This document shows, one piece after another, positions 37,580 through 46,399 of a DNA stretch of 64,000 nt. The DNA is from Candidatus Kuenenia stuttgartensis (GTDB lineage: Bacteria > Planctomycetota > Phycisphaerae > Phycisphaerales > SM1A02), in the NCBI GenBank assembly GCA_945902075.1, contig CAMDMA010000011.1:1-64000 (forward strand). Reading direction: 5' to 3'. A model generated the notes under the pieces. That model was not told where the DNA came from and searched no databases. It saw only the letters and a list, made by a program, of their open reading frames with translations. Numbering within the stretch: position 1 is the first letter of the stretch; each line of letters begins with the position of its first letter. Made by a program: the position numbers and the translations under genes.

Positions 37580-38422
37580 ATGCGCTTTGCATTCATCGCC
37601 CTCTCTGGACTTGGCCTTCTCGCTCTTGGTGGTTGCGTTCCGCAGAACCAGTACGACGACTTAATGAACGCGTACCGCAGCAAGGAGCAGCAGCTCCTCC
37701 AGATGCAGAACGAATACACCACCTCGCGCGCGAACGAGGACATGCTTCGGAAGCAACTCGCTGAGGCTGCTGCAGATCTCGCGGCTGCTAAGAACATGGT
37801 CGGTGGTGATCGCGGCGCGCTTGAGGAACTCGAGAAGCGCTACCAGTCGCTGCTTGCGCAGCTTGGCAGCATGAATCCGCTTCCGGAGTCGGTGAATGAG
37901 GTGCTTGAGACGCTCGCCCGCGAAAATCCAGACATGTTTGAATTCGATGCGCGCCTCGGCATGCTTCGATTTAAGAGTGATGTGACGTTCGACCTCGGGA
38001 GCGCGAAGCTCACCTCGAAGGCTGAGTCGGTTCTGAAGAAGTTCGCTTCCATCCTCAACACCGGCGAAGCTCGCAACCTTGAGGTTCGCGTCGTTGGCCA
38101 CACTGATAATGTGCCGATCCGTCGCGGAAGCACTGCGGCGCAGCACCCCACCAACGTTCACTTGTCGGCGCACCGGTCCATCTCCGTGCGCGATGCACTT
38201 GTAGGCGACGGCGTAAACGCCACCCGCTTCATGGTTGCTGGCTACGGCGAGTTCCGTCCGATCGCCGAGAACACCGCACGGGGTAACGCCGACAACCGTC
38301 GCGTCGAGGTTTTCCTCGTTCCGATGGCGGGCTCTGCGATGGCAAGCGGATCCACCGAAAAATCTGTCCCAGCACCCACGCCTGCGAAGGCGACGACTGA
38401 GACCGAAGAGAACTACAAGTAA
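37580..38422 (+). CDS. OmpA/Pal-family lipoprotein
   Basis: Lipobox LALGGC; coiled coil; FDLGSAKLTSKAESVLKKFASIL...VVGHTDNVPI...NADNRRVEVFLVP. Confidence 0.9.
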   Translation: MRFAFIALSGLGLLALGGCVPQNQYDDLMNAYRSKEQQLLQMQNEYTTSRANEDMLRKQLAEAAADLAAAKNMVGGDRGALEELEKRYQSLLAQLGSMNPLPESVNEVLETLARENPDMFEFDARLGMLRFKSDVTFDLGSAKLTSKAESVLKKFASILNTGEARNLEVRVVGHTDNVPIRRGSTAAQHPTNVHLSAHRSISVRDALVGDGVNATRFMVAGYGEFRPIAENTARGNADNRRVEVFLVPMAGSAMASGSTEKSVPAPTPAKATTETEENYK

Positions 38423-38485
38423 GCCGATCCCTAGGGCTCCAGATCTCAGGCGGCCCGATTGCGCGGAATCCTCAAAAACCACCTC

Positions 38486-38519
38486 GATACGGGGGCCAAT
38501 AGGCCTCCGTATCGCTTTT
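38486..38519 (+). terminator. Rho-independent-type terminator after the OmpA lipoprotein gene
   Basis: GATACGGGGGCC-AATA-GGCCTCCGTATC (12-bp stem with one G-U pair) followed by GCTTTT. Confidence 0.75.
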
Positions 38520-38770
38520 GAGACGTTCTTCTCGGACCTTGGTTCGTGCCACAACGTCAAGATGCGGTCAAAACATGACCGATCCGCACGATTCGTTTCG
38601 ACTTCCGGGAATGTCGCATTACACTCGGCTTCGTCCCTCTGGGGAAGTCTGTTCACCCGGCAGTAGGTTGTGAGATCCGTGCCATAACGTTCGACGCGCG
38701 TCGCACATTGTGGCCAAGGGGCGGCCCTCTCTTCCCAAAGCCTCAATCTGAGATCAGGAGCAAGTTTCCG

Positions 38771-41734
38771 ATGCGTCGATTGGCTCTCTCGGCCGCGATC
38801 TGTATGCCGTCGCTCTGTGCAGCGGCCGCTTTCGCTGATGCCCCACTCCGTCTGAACGAACTCCGCCTCGAACAGCCAGGTGCTGACAATGATGAGTACA
38901 TCGAACTCGCCGGCGTCCCGGGCGAGAGTCTGAGCGGGCTCTCGATCATCGTCATCGGCGACGATGACTTCGGCAAGCCACCGCTGCAGAACGGCGTGAT
39001 CGAATCGGTCGTGAGCCTCGCGAAACAATCGGTCGCGTCAACCGGCTTCTTCCTCGTCGGTGAGCGCACGCTCTCGCTCGCGACCCCGAATCTGTCGACC
39101 TCACTCAATCTTGAGGGCGCGGACAACGTCACCATTCTTCTCGTCCGGAACTTCACCGGCTTCGACGGCCAAGATCTCGACACCAACGATGACGGCACGC
39201 TCGATGTCTCTCCGTGGACCGAAGTCGTCTCGAGCGTCGCGTTTGTTCAAAACGCCTCGCCAGACGGCATCACCAACGACTACTTCTACTCCTCCACCAC
39301 CGTTGGTCCAGAGGGTGGTCAGCAGCCCGCTGCTGCGTGGCGCTGCGCGAACACGACGCAGTGGATCGCTGGCTCGATCGACCCCTTCGCGGGCATCGAT
39401 AGCCCAGGCGCAATCAACCAAGTCTGCGCAGTCGAGGCGACACTGTTGCTCAGCGAGGTCCGCATCGACGAGACCGGCACCGACAACAGCGAGTATTTCG
39501 AGATCAAGGGCGTGCCCGGCACGTCGCTTGCTGATCTCACCTACATCGTGATCGGTGACGGATCAGCATTGCAGCTCTCCGGTGTGGTGGAAGCGGTTGT
39601 CCCCCTCACCGGCCAGACGATGCCCGGAAGCGGATACTTCGTTGCCGCAGAAACGACATTCCTCCTCGGCACGGCCAATCTCACCCTCGCTGCGAACGCA
39701 CTCAATTTTGAAAACCAGGACAACGTGACGCACATGCTTGTGCGGAATTTCTCCGGAACCATCAACACCGATCTCGACACCAACGACGACGGCGTCCTTG
39801 ATGTCACCCCATGGACCGAGATCGTCGACTCCGTCTCGCTCGTCCTCACCCCGGCGAATTTGTCCGCGCCGGCGACTGGTACCGAGTGGTGGTACTCGAG
39901 CAACCGCGTCGGACCGGACGGAACGTTTGTTCCGGGTCACGTCTACCGCTGCTCGCCGAGCAACACGTGGAGCATTGGTCCCTTCGCACCGATCGGTGGT
40001 AAGGACACGCCGGGCGCGGTGAATGCGATTTGCACCACCTGTGGCAACGGTGCTGGCAACTGCCACGCTGTCCATGCGACTCCTGGCTGCGTCGACACCG
40101 TGTGCTGCAACGCAGTCTGCGTCATCGACCCAACCTGCTGCAGCACTGATTGGGATCAAGCCTGCGTGGATCAGGCGCGCGCGTCGTGCCTCGCCACCGG
40201 CGCGGCTCCCGCGCTCGCGTTCAACGAGATCCGCATCGACGAGCCGGGTGGAGTTGATCCAAACGAGTATGTTGAAATCACCGGCACTCCCGGAACGAGC
40301 CTCAATGGCGTTTCGCTTGTGATCCTTGGCGACGGTGCCGATCTTGACGGTAACGTCGAGGCTGTGGTCTCGCTCAACGGCATCACTGTGCCGAAGGACG
40401 GCATCCTTCTTATTGCGGAGTCGACGTTCAATCTCGGAACTGCAGACGCAACGCGTTCGCTCAACCTTGAGAACGGCGACTCGGTGACCTACTTCCTCGT
40501 GTTCAACTTCCTCGGCCTCGCAAACACCGATCTCGATACCGAGAACGATTGCACACTCAACAGCACACCGTGGGATGCCGTCATCGACAGCCTCTCCATC
40601 AAGAGTAACGATGGGCGCTGCACGTATGCCACGGCCTCGGCTGGCCCCGACTACTCGGGCTTGCCGTCGCACGTTCTGAAGTGCCTCGACGGATCATGGG
40701 GCTTTGGCCGCTTCGATCCCGCCGATCCAACAGGCTTTAGCACGCCAGGAAGCGCCAACACCGTGTGCCCGCCGGCCTACGCCTGCGGTAACGCGAGCGG
40801 GCCATCCTGCTACTCCGCGCACGCGGAACCAGGTTGCGCAGACCGGAATTGCTGCGATGCAGTGTGCCGCGTCGATGTGACTTGCTGCGATGTGACTTGG
40901 GATGCAAGCTGCGCGGAATTGGCTGCGCTCAACTGCTTCGTGCCGGCTACTGCGCCAGTTGTTGGAATCAGTGAGATCCGCATCGATCAGGTCAGCTTTG
41001 ATACCGACGAGTACTTCGAACTCTACGGCGAAGCCAACACGCTACTCAACGGACTCACGTACATCGTGATTGGTGACGGTTCCACGACCCAAGGTTCGGG
41101 CGTTATTGAATTCGCGCAGAGCCTGCAAGGCAAGCGCATTCCAGCCGACGGGTTCTTCCTCGCTGGTCGCGCGACGCTCACACTCGGCGGTGCAACTCCA
41201 GACCTGCTCCTCCCGACATCGCCCGAGTTCGAGAACTCGGACAATGTGACCCACATGCTTGTGTTCGGATTCACCGGCGCCGTCGGCAACGATCTCGACA
41301 CCGACGACAACGGAGTATTCGATACGACTCCATGGGCGTCGGTGAACCAGATGGTTGCGTTTATCGAGAACGCTGCTGTTCCCCCGGTTGGAACGGAGTA
41401 CGCGTACGGCAAGGTTCGCGTCGGACCGGATGCGCTCGGCTTCGTCCCAAGCCAGATGGCCTTCTGCCCATCGGATGGCGTGTGGACCATTGGTGTGTTC
41501 GATCCGACGACTGCTCCGGGAAGCGATACCCCAGGTGTCGGCGTGCCGGGATGTGTCTACGAAACGAGCAACCCTTGCCCGGCAGATCTTGATGGCGATG
41601 GCGTCGTATCGGCGTCTGACCTCTCCACGCTCCTTGGTGCATGGGGAGCCGCTGGCGGCGATATCGACGGCAGCGGCTCCACCGATGCTGCCGACCTCTC
41701 AGCGCTCCTTGGCGCATGGGGCGCTTGCCCGTAA
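38771..41734 (+). CDS. Secreted protein with four tandem lamin-tail-like (LTD-like) repeats, two Cys-rich modules and a C-terminal dockerin-like domain
   Basis: Signal peptide MRRLALSAAICMPSLCAAAAFA; repeats starting LRLNELRLEQPG / LLLSEVRIDETG / LAFNEIRIDEPG / VGISEIRIDQVS; C-terminus CPADLDGDGVVSASDLSTLLGAWGAAGGDIDGSGSTDAADLSALLGAWGACP. Confidence 0.88.
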   Translation: MRRLALSAAICMPSLCAAAAFADAPLRLNELRLEQPGADNDEYIELAGVPGESLSGLSIIVIGDDDFGKPPLQNGVIESVVSLAKQSVASTGFFLVGERTLSLATPNLSTSLNLEGADNVTILLVRNFTGFDGQDLDTNDDGTLDVSPWTEVVSSVAFVQNASPDGITNDYFYSSTTVGPEGGQQPAAAWRCANTTQWIAGSIDPFAGIDSPGAINQVCAVEATLLLSEVRIDETGTDNSEYFEIKGVPGTSLADLTYIVIGDGSALQLSGVVEAVVPLTGQTMPGSGYFVAAETTFLLGTANLTLAANALNFENQDNVTHMLVRNFSGTINTDLDTNDDGVLDVTPWTEIVDSVSLVLTPANLSAPATGTEWWYSSNRVGPDGTFVPGHVYRCSPSNTWSIGPFAPIGGKDTPGAVNAICTTCGNGAGNCHAVHATPGCVDTVCCNAVCVIDPTCCSTDWDQACVDQARASCLATGAAPALAFNEIRIDEPGGVDPNEYVEITGTPGTSLNGVSLVILGDGADLDGNVEAVVSLNGITVPKDGILLIAESTFNLGTADATRSLNLENGDSVTYFLVFNFLGLANTDLDTENDCTLNSTPWDAVIDSLSIKSNDGRCTYATASAGPDYSGLPSHVLKCLDGSWGFGRFDPADPTGFSTPGSANTVCPPAYACGNASGPSCYSAHAEPGCADRNCCDAVCRVDVTCCDVTWDASCAELAALNCFVPATAPVVGISEIRIDQVSFDTDEYFELYGEANTLLNGLTYIVIGDGSTTQGSGVIEFAQSLQGKRIPADGFFLAGRATLTLGGATPDLLLPTSPEFENSDNVTHMLVFGFTGAVGNDLDTDDNGVFDTTPWASVNQMVAFIENAAVPPVGTEYAYGKVRVGPDALGFVPSQMAFCPSDGVWTIGVFDPTTAPGSDTPGVGVPGCVYETSNPCPADLDGDGVVSASDLSTLLGAWGAAGGDIDGSGSTDAADLSALLGAWGACP
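40031..40189 (+). repeat. Cys-rich module copy 1 in the LTD-like repeat protein
   Basis: CHAVHATPGCVDTVCCNAVCVIDPTCCSTDWDQACVDQARASC. Confidence 0.8.
40784..40936 (+). repeat. Cys-rich module copy 2 in the LTD-like repeat protein
   Basis: CYSAHAEPGCADRNCCDAVCRVDVTCCDVTWDASCAELAALNC. Confidence 0.8.
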
Positions 41735-41773
41735 TCCCTTTCCCCGCTCGCGGGGAATGACTCATGAAACTCT

Positions 41774-41809
41774 CCGGCGGCGGGACTTCCCGCCGCCGGT
41801 TTCTTTTTT
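41774..41809 (+). terminator. Strong Rho-independent-type terminator
   Basis: CCGGCGGCGGG-ACTT-CCCGCCGCCGG (perfect 11-bp stem) followed by TTTCTTTTTT. Confidence 0.9.
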
Positions 41810-41863
41810 GGCGAGTACCACGCCTGGAATCGACCGCGATCGACTGCGTATACCCTGCGTCTC

Positions 41864-42700
41864 ATGTCTGCTCCGGTGCAAGTCCTCAGTTCCGTTGGCT
41901 TATCCGCACTGATCGTGCTCGATGGCTTTGGCCGTTTTTCGCAGTACGTGCTCTACGTCTTCCGTATCGCGCTTACCGATCCACGAAGTTGGATGCGATG
42001 GCGACAAATTGGACCGCAGCTCTACTCAGTTGGCGCAGCGAGTGTGCTCGTTGTCGCCATCACTGGCGCATTCATCGGAATGATCCTTGCGCTCGAGGGA
42101 TACGACCAATTCGCAGCACTCGGGCAGGAGCAGCAGATGGGTGGGGTCATCAACTCTGCCGTCACGAAGCAGATCGGGCCGGTGCTGGCTGCCGTCATGC
42201 TTGCGGGCCGAGTTGGTGGTTCGCTCGCTGCAGAGCTTGGCTCGATGCGAGTGACCGAGCAACTCGATGCGATGCGCGCGATGGCGGCGGATCCGATTCG
42301 CACGCTTGTGGTGCCCCGCGTCGTTGCGTGTCTGGTCATGACGCCGCTTTTGACCATCTACTCTGATGTTGTCGGCTCACTGGGCGCATGGGCCATCGTG
42401 ACAGGTTACTTCGGTGTCACCAATGCGGACTACTGGCACTACACCAGCATCTTCGTTTCTGCGTGGGACCCGATCACGGGTGTTGCGAAGAGTGCGGCGT
42501 TTGGTCTCGCAATCGGACTGATCAGTTGTTACAAAGGTTTTCACTGTTCCGGCGGCGCGTCCGGCGTGGGTCGAGCGGCGACCGACAGTTTCGTTGCGAG
42601 TTTCCTCACAATCATCGTTCTCAATCTGGTGCTTGCGCAGTTCGTCAACGCGCTTCAGCACCTGATTGATCCTGCCAGTATGAAGAACCTACTTTCATAG
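41864..42700 (+). CDS. mlaE: MlaE family ABC transporter permease
   Basis: SVLVVAITGAFIGMILALEGYDQFAALGQEQQMGGVINSAVTKQIGPVLAAVMLAGRVGGSLAAELGSMRVTEQLDAMRAM. Confidence 0.92.
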   Translation: MSAPVQVLSSVGLSALIVLDGFGRFSQYVLYVFRIALTDPRSWMRWRQIGPQLYSVGAASVLVVAITGAFIGMILALEGYDQFAALGQEQQMGGVINSAVTKQIGPVLAAVMLAGRVGGSLAAELGSMRVTEQLDAMRAMAADPIRTLVVPRVVACLVMTPLLTIYSDVVGSLGAWAIVTGYFGVTNADYWHYTSIFVSAWDPITGVAKSAAFGLAIGLISCYKGFHCSGGASGVGRAATDSFVASFLTIIVLNLVLAQFVNALQHLIDPASMKNLLS

Positions 42701-42714
42701 CGAGCGAGTGACCA

Positions 42715-43953
42715 ATGCTTGGGTTGAAGAGCGCGTCTCTGATCGTGGCACTCTGGCTCTTCGCGCCGCAGCAGGTGCCTCAGCAAACTCCGCAAGCAAC
42801 TCCGGTGAGTGCGAGTGTCGCGATGGTGCGCTCGGATCCGAAACTCTCGCAGGTCCGACTCGAGATCTCGCTCTACGGATCGCGTGCCGCGAATCCCTCG
42901 TATCAAGGCCCACAATCAGCTACGGTCTATCCACCCTTCCGTCTCCCCTCTGGAGCGCAGATCGCGATACCCGTGATCACACGGACAAGTTGGTGCGACA
43001 CCGACTTCACCGTCCTTGATGCGCGGTTTGCGCTTGATGGGCGGGAAACTCGCCTTGAGGCCGGAAGAGCATTCACGCGCGCGTCGACGGGAGTCGAAGC
43101 CCTGGTTGTGCTTCCCATTCCGGCTACTCAATCGGCGTACAACGAAATCCGCTCCACCGTCGTCTTTATGACCCAACGCTGGGAACTCACGGTCGACGAA
43201 AGCATGGCCGCTCGCGCCACATGGCCGCGTAGTTGGCCGAGTAGCGTGGATCGCTTTCTTGCGAAGGAAACCGGTATCGATCCGAGCGATGCTGCGATCA
43301 AGACTTGTGCCGAACAGGCGACTCCGGGTGGCCCGCGATCGGTGTCGCCGTTCATCGCTGCGCGAAACGCAATCGTCGGAGTTGTGAAACGATGGAAGTC
43401 GCTCAGCGGCGGGACGAGCGAGTTTGGGCCGGATCAATCGCTTCGGGGAATTCGATTCTCAAGCGACGGGGTGTACGGGATCGGTGTAGGCCGCGGATCC
43501 AATGTTGAATTGGCCGTAACTTGCGTCTCGGCGCTTCGGTCTATTGGTCTTCCCTCACGTGTCGTGTATTGCCTCTACGAGGATGGCGAAAACGTCCGCG
43601 GGAAGTCGCGCACGAAGTTTCGCTTCATCTGCGAGTTCTACCTGCCTGATGTCGGTTGGGTACCTTTCGATCCCGCCGAAATGCGGCTTCAGGGCGTGAC
43701 CACTCGCGCTATTCAGGGGCCTGTGAAGGGCTTCGCAAATGTCAGCGACCTTGAGGACACGCTGCCCATCGCCTTCCGGCCAGTTCCGGAGGGATACGAA
43801 CAAGCGGACCGTATCGCTGCGTGGGGATGGAAGGCTCCCGGTGCCTCGATCGACTCTAGTTTCGCGATTTCCCGCATGTATCTCGACGAGTCAGGACGCG
43901 GTAACGGCAAGGTCAAATCGATGCCCGCACCGGTTGGAGACGATGCACCGTGA
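42715..43953 (+). CDS. Transglutaminase-fold domain protein, probably non-catalytic
   Basis: LAVTCVSALRSIGLPSRVVYCLYEDGE...FICEFYLPDVGWVPFDPAEM matches the transglutaminase core layout, but Cys and His positions look substituted. Confidence 0.7.
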   Translation: MLGLKSASLIVALWLFAPQQVPQQTPQATPVSASVAMVRSDPKLSQVRLEISLYGSRAANPSYQGPQSATVYPPFRLPSGAQIAIPVITRTSWCDTDFTVLDARFALDGRETRLEAGRAFTRASTGVEALVVLPIPATQSAYNEIRSTVVFMTQRWELTVDESMAARATWPRSWPSSVDRFLAKETGIDPSDAAIKTCAEQATPGGPRSVSPFIAARNAIVGVVKRWKSLSGGTSEFGPDQSLRGIRFSSDGVYGIGVGRGSNVELAVTCVSALRSIGLPSRVVYCLYEDGENVRGKSRTKFRFICEFYLPDVGWVPFDPAEMRLQGVTTRAIQGPVKGFANVSDLEDTLPIAFRPVPEGYEQADRIAAWGWKAPGASIDSSFAISRMYLDESGRGNGKVKSMPAPVGDDAP

Positions 43954-44050
43954 TTTCCGCTTGAAGCGACTAGATCGGCTGTGCCTGCCAGTTCCGCGGT
44001 AATCTCAATGTTCTCAAGACTCGCACCCTCTTCAGCCGATTCCGCAATCG

Positions 44051-44278
44051 ATGTTTGATTGCATGAATGAGATCACTCCGCTGCCCGAGCTGTCACACGA
44101 GCTGGATGGCGTAATTTTCCAAGATCTCATTCGAGAAGTACGCAGTCTTGCGGCATCAGCGGGTTACCCCTGCATGCTTGCGAATCCGCAGATCGTCTCA
44201 GCGATCGCCTCTGAGCGACTTCTCGCGCGACAGCGCGCAGCCGCCGAACTTTCAGCCCCCACGCGCAAATCTGCCTGA
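44051..44278 (+). CDS. Small hypothetical protein (75 aa)
   Basis: Only plausible ORF in the gap between flanking genes; slightly overlaps the end of the convergent HDAC-like gene. Confidence 0.4.
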   Translation: MFDCMNEITPLPELSHELDGVIFQDLIREVRSLAASAGYPCMLANPQIVSAIASERLLARQRAAAELSAPTRKSA

Positions 44279-45181
44279 GCCTAGCCACCGTTCGACCTCG
44301 CGGAAAACCACTGCGTGCAGTTCCGCAGTTCGCACCGGTGTGGGTGCGTAGCCCCCCGCGAGCACGATGCACAGCGGAATTCCTCGCCCAGCGACCTCCT
44401 TGATCACCAAGCGCTCGCGACGAGCGAGTCCGGCTTCTGTGAGTGCGAGTCGACCGAATCGATCTCCCGCTACCACATCGACCCCTGCGAGAAAGAAAAC
44501 GAGCTCAGGCCGAAAGTCGTCGAGCGTGCGCGGAAGATGGGTTGAGAGAAGCTCGAGATAACGATCATCGTTCGTGCCATCTTCAAGAGGGATGTCGAGT
44601 GACGATGGCGGCTTTCGAAGCGGAAAGTTTCGCGCGCCATGCATTGAAAATGTGAAGGTCCCGTCATCCGCGGCAAATGCGACAGCGTTCCCGTTTCCAT
44701 GATGTACATCAAGATCACAGACCAATGCGCGACCGATGAATCCCTCGCGGCGGAGCCAACGTACTGCGATCGACACATCATTGAGCGCGCAGTAGCCCTC
44801 ACCTGCATCCGGCAGAGCATGATGGGTTCCACCCGCGAGATTGCCAGCGATGCGGTGCGGGCTCTCTATCGCCATCACAGCCGCATCAATCGTTCCTTGC
44901 ACTGCAAGCCGTGCACGCCGCAAAAGTGCCGCTGACCAAGGGAAGCCGATGCGCCGCTCCTCAGCGATCGACAAGGTTCCATCACGCAGTTTCGCGACAT
45001 ACTCCGGGTCATGCGCGAGTGCGATCGACTCCCACTCTGCCTCCGCAGGTTCATGCACATCTGCATTCGTGATCACACGCTCAGCAACCAGCATTGCGTG
45101 CAGCAATGCATACTTCTGCATGGGGAACGCGTGTCCCTCAGGTAATGGAATGACATACTCGCGGTGAAAGGACACGCGCAC
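44252..45181 (-). CDS. Histone deacetylase superfamily (acetoin utilization AcuC/HDAC-like) protein
   Basis: NLAGGTHHALPDAGEGYCALNDVSIAVRWL; ALVCDLDVHHGNG; VFFLAGVDVVAGDRFG; LAGGYA. GTG start at 45181 inferred. Confidence 0.88.
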   Translation of the reverse strand: MRVSFHREYVIPLPEGHAFPMQKYALLHAMLVAERVITNADVHEPAEAEWESIALAHDPEYVAKLRDGTLSIAEERRIGFPWSAALLRRARLAVQGTIDAAVMAIESPHRIAGNLAGGTHHALPDAGEGYCALNDVSIAVRWLRREGFIGRALVCDLDVHHGNGNAVAFAADDGTFTFSMHGARNFPLRKPPSSLDIPLEDGTNDDRYLELLSTHLPRTLDDFRPELVFFLAGVDVVAGDRFGRLALTEAGLARRERLVIKEVAGRGIPLCIVLAGGYAPTPVRTAELHAVVFREVERWLGSGRFARGG

Positions 45182-45191
45182 GGAATGATCG

Positions 45192-46214
45192 TTAGAGGCG
45201 CTCAACCAGCGCGCGCGCGAAGTCCATGGTTCCGAGTGAGCCGCCGAGGTCACGCGTCGTGACGCCGTCAGCCAATGCGCGGTCGTAGGCGTGGCGGATA
45301 CGCGTTGCGCAGTCTTTGAACCGCGGCTCAGCGCGACGCACCGAGAGCCAATTCAGCATCATCACGCCGGACATGATGAGCGCCAGCGGATTGGCAACGC
45401 CCTTGCCTGCGATGTCGGGAGCCGACCCGTGAACCGCTTCAAAGACCGCGCCCTTTTCGCCGATGTTCGCGCCAGGTGTCACGCCGAGTCCGCCAACCAA
45501 ACCAGCACAAAGATCGCTCATGATGTCGCCGTAGAGATTCTCCGCGAGGATGACATCGAACTTCGTGGGATCCTGCACCATCCTCATACACGCAGCGTCA
45601 ATGATCATCTCGTCGTATTCAATATCCTGGTACGACGCGTCGTGGATCTCACGCGCACAGCGAATGAAGAGTCCGTCGGTCAACTTCATGATGTTTGCTT
45701 TGTGGAACACCGTGACCTTCCGCCGACCCCGTTCGCGACAGTAGCGGAACGCGTAGTCGGCAATGCGCCGCGAGGCCGACTCTGTCGCCACCTTGATGCT
45801 GGTGGTCACGCCTTTGGCAATCTCATTCTCGATGCCCGCGTACAACCCTTCCGTGTTCTCACGAATGATGACGAGATCGACATCCTCGTACCGACTCTTG
45901 ACACCGGGCATGGAGCGAATTGGGCGCGCAGCCGCGTAAAGATCGAGCGTCTTTCGGAGGAGCACGTTTACCGAGCGAAATCCACTTCCGATGGGCGTTG
46001 TGCAGGGCCCTTTCAACGCAACGCCGTACTCAGCGATGAGATCAAGCGTCGATTGCGGGAGCAACTGCTTTTCGCCCGCAGCGAGTGCTGCCTCCCCCGC
46101 ATGACGAAGCGTCCAGGTGATATCTGCACCAGAGGCATCGATCACATGCTGCGCGGCCTCCGCAACTTCGGGACCAATACCGTCGCCAGGAATAAGCACA
46201 ACAGGAGTCGACAT
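45192..46214 (-). CDS. Isocitrate/isopropylmalate dehydrogenase family, likely NAD-dependent isocitrate dehydrogenase
   Basis: VVLIPGDGIGPEVAEAA; DLVIIRENTEGLYAGIENE; VTVFHKANIMKLTDGLF; NLYGDIMSDLCAGLVGGLGVTPGANIG; AVFEAVHGSAPDIAGKGVANPLAL. Confidence 0.92.
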   Translation of the reverse strand: MSTPVVLIPGDGIGPEVAEAAQHVIDASGADITWTLRHAGEAALAAGEKQLLPQSTLDLIAEYGVALKGPCTTPIGSGFRSVNVLLRKTLDLYAAARPIRSMPGVKSRYEDVDLVIIRENTEGLYAGIENEIAKGVTTSIKVATESASRRIADYAFRYCRERGRRKVTVFHKANIMKLTDGLFIRCAREIHDASYQDIEYDEMIIDAACMRMVQDPTKFDVILAENLYGDIMSDLCAGLVGGLGVTPGANIGEKGAVFEAVHGSAPDIAGKGVANPLALIMSGVMMLNWLSVRRAEPRFKDCATRIRHAYDRALADGVTTRDLGGSLGTMDFARALVERL

Positions 46215-46399
46215 AGAAGAACTTTCGATCGGAAGTGGCATCGGGCGCGCAGAGCACGACCGGTCGTGGTGAAGTCGCGAAGGATAGCGCGTGCGAAAAA
46301 AGACGGAAGGCGCCCTTGCGAGCGCCTTCCATCAGTGTTCGATCAGACTGCGGGCTTTGCTCAAATCCGAACGCCGAGCCGCGCGAAACCCGCATGGGT

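Noticed and set aside
37661-39028. 455-aa minus-strand ORF
   Set aside because: Antisense to the OmpA lipoprotein and the start of the LTD-like protein, and crosses a terminator.
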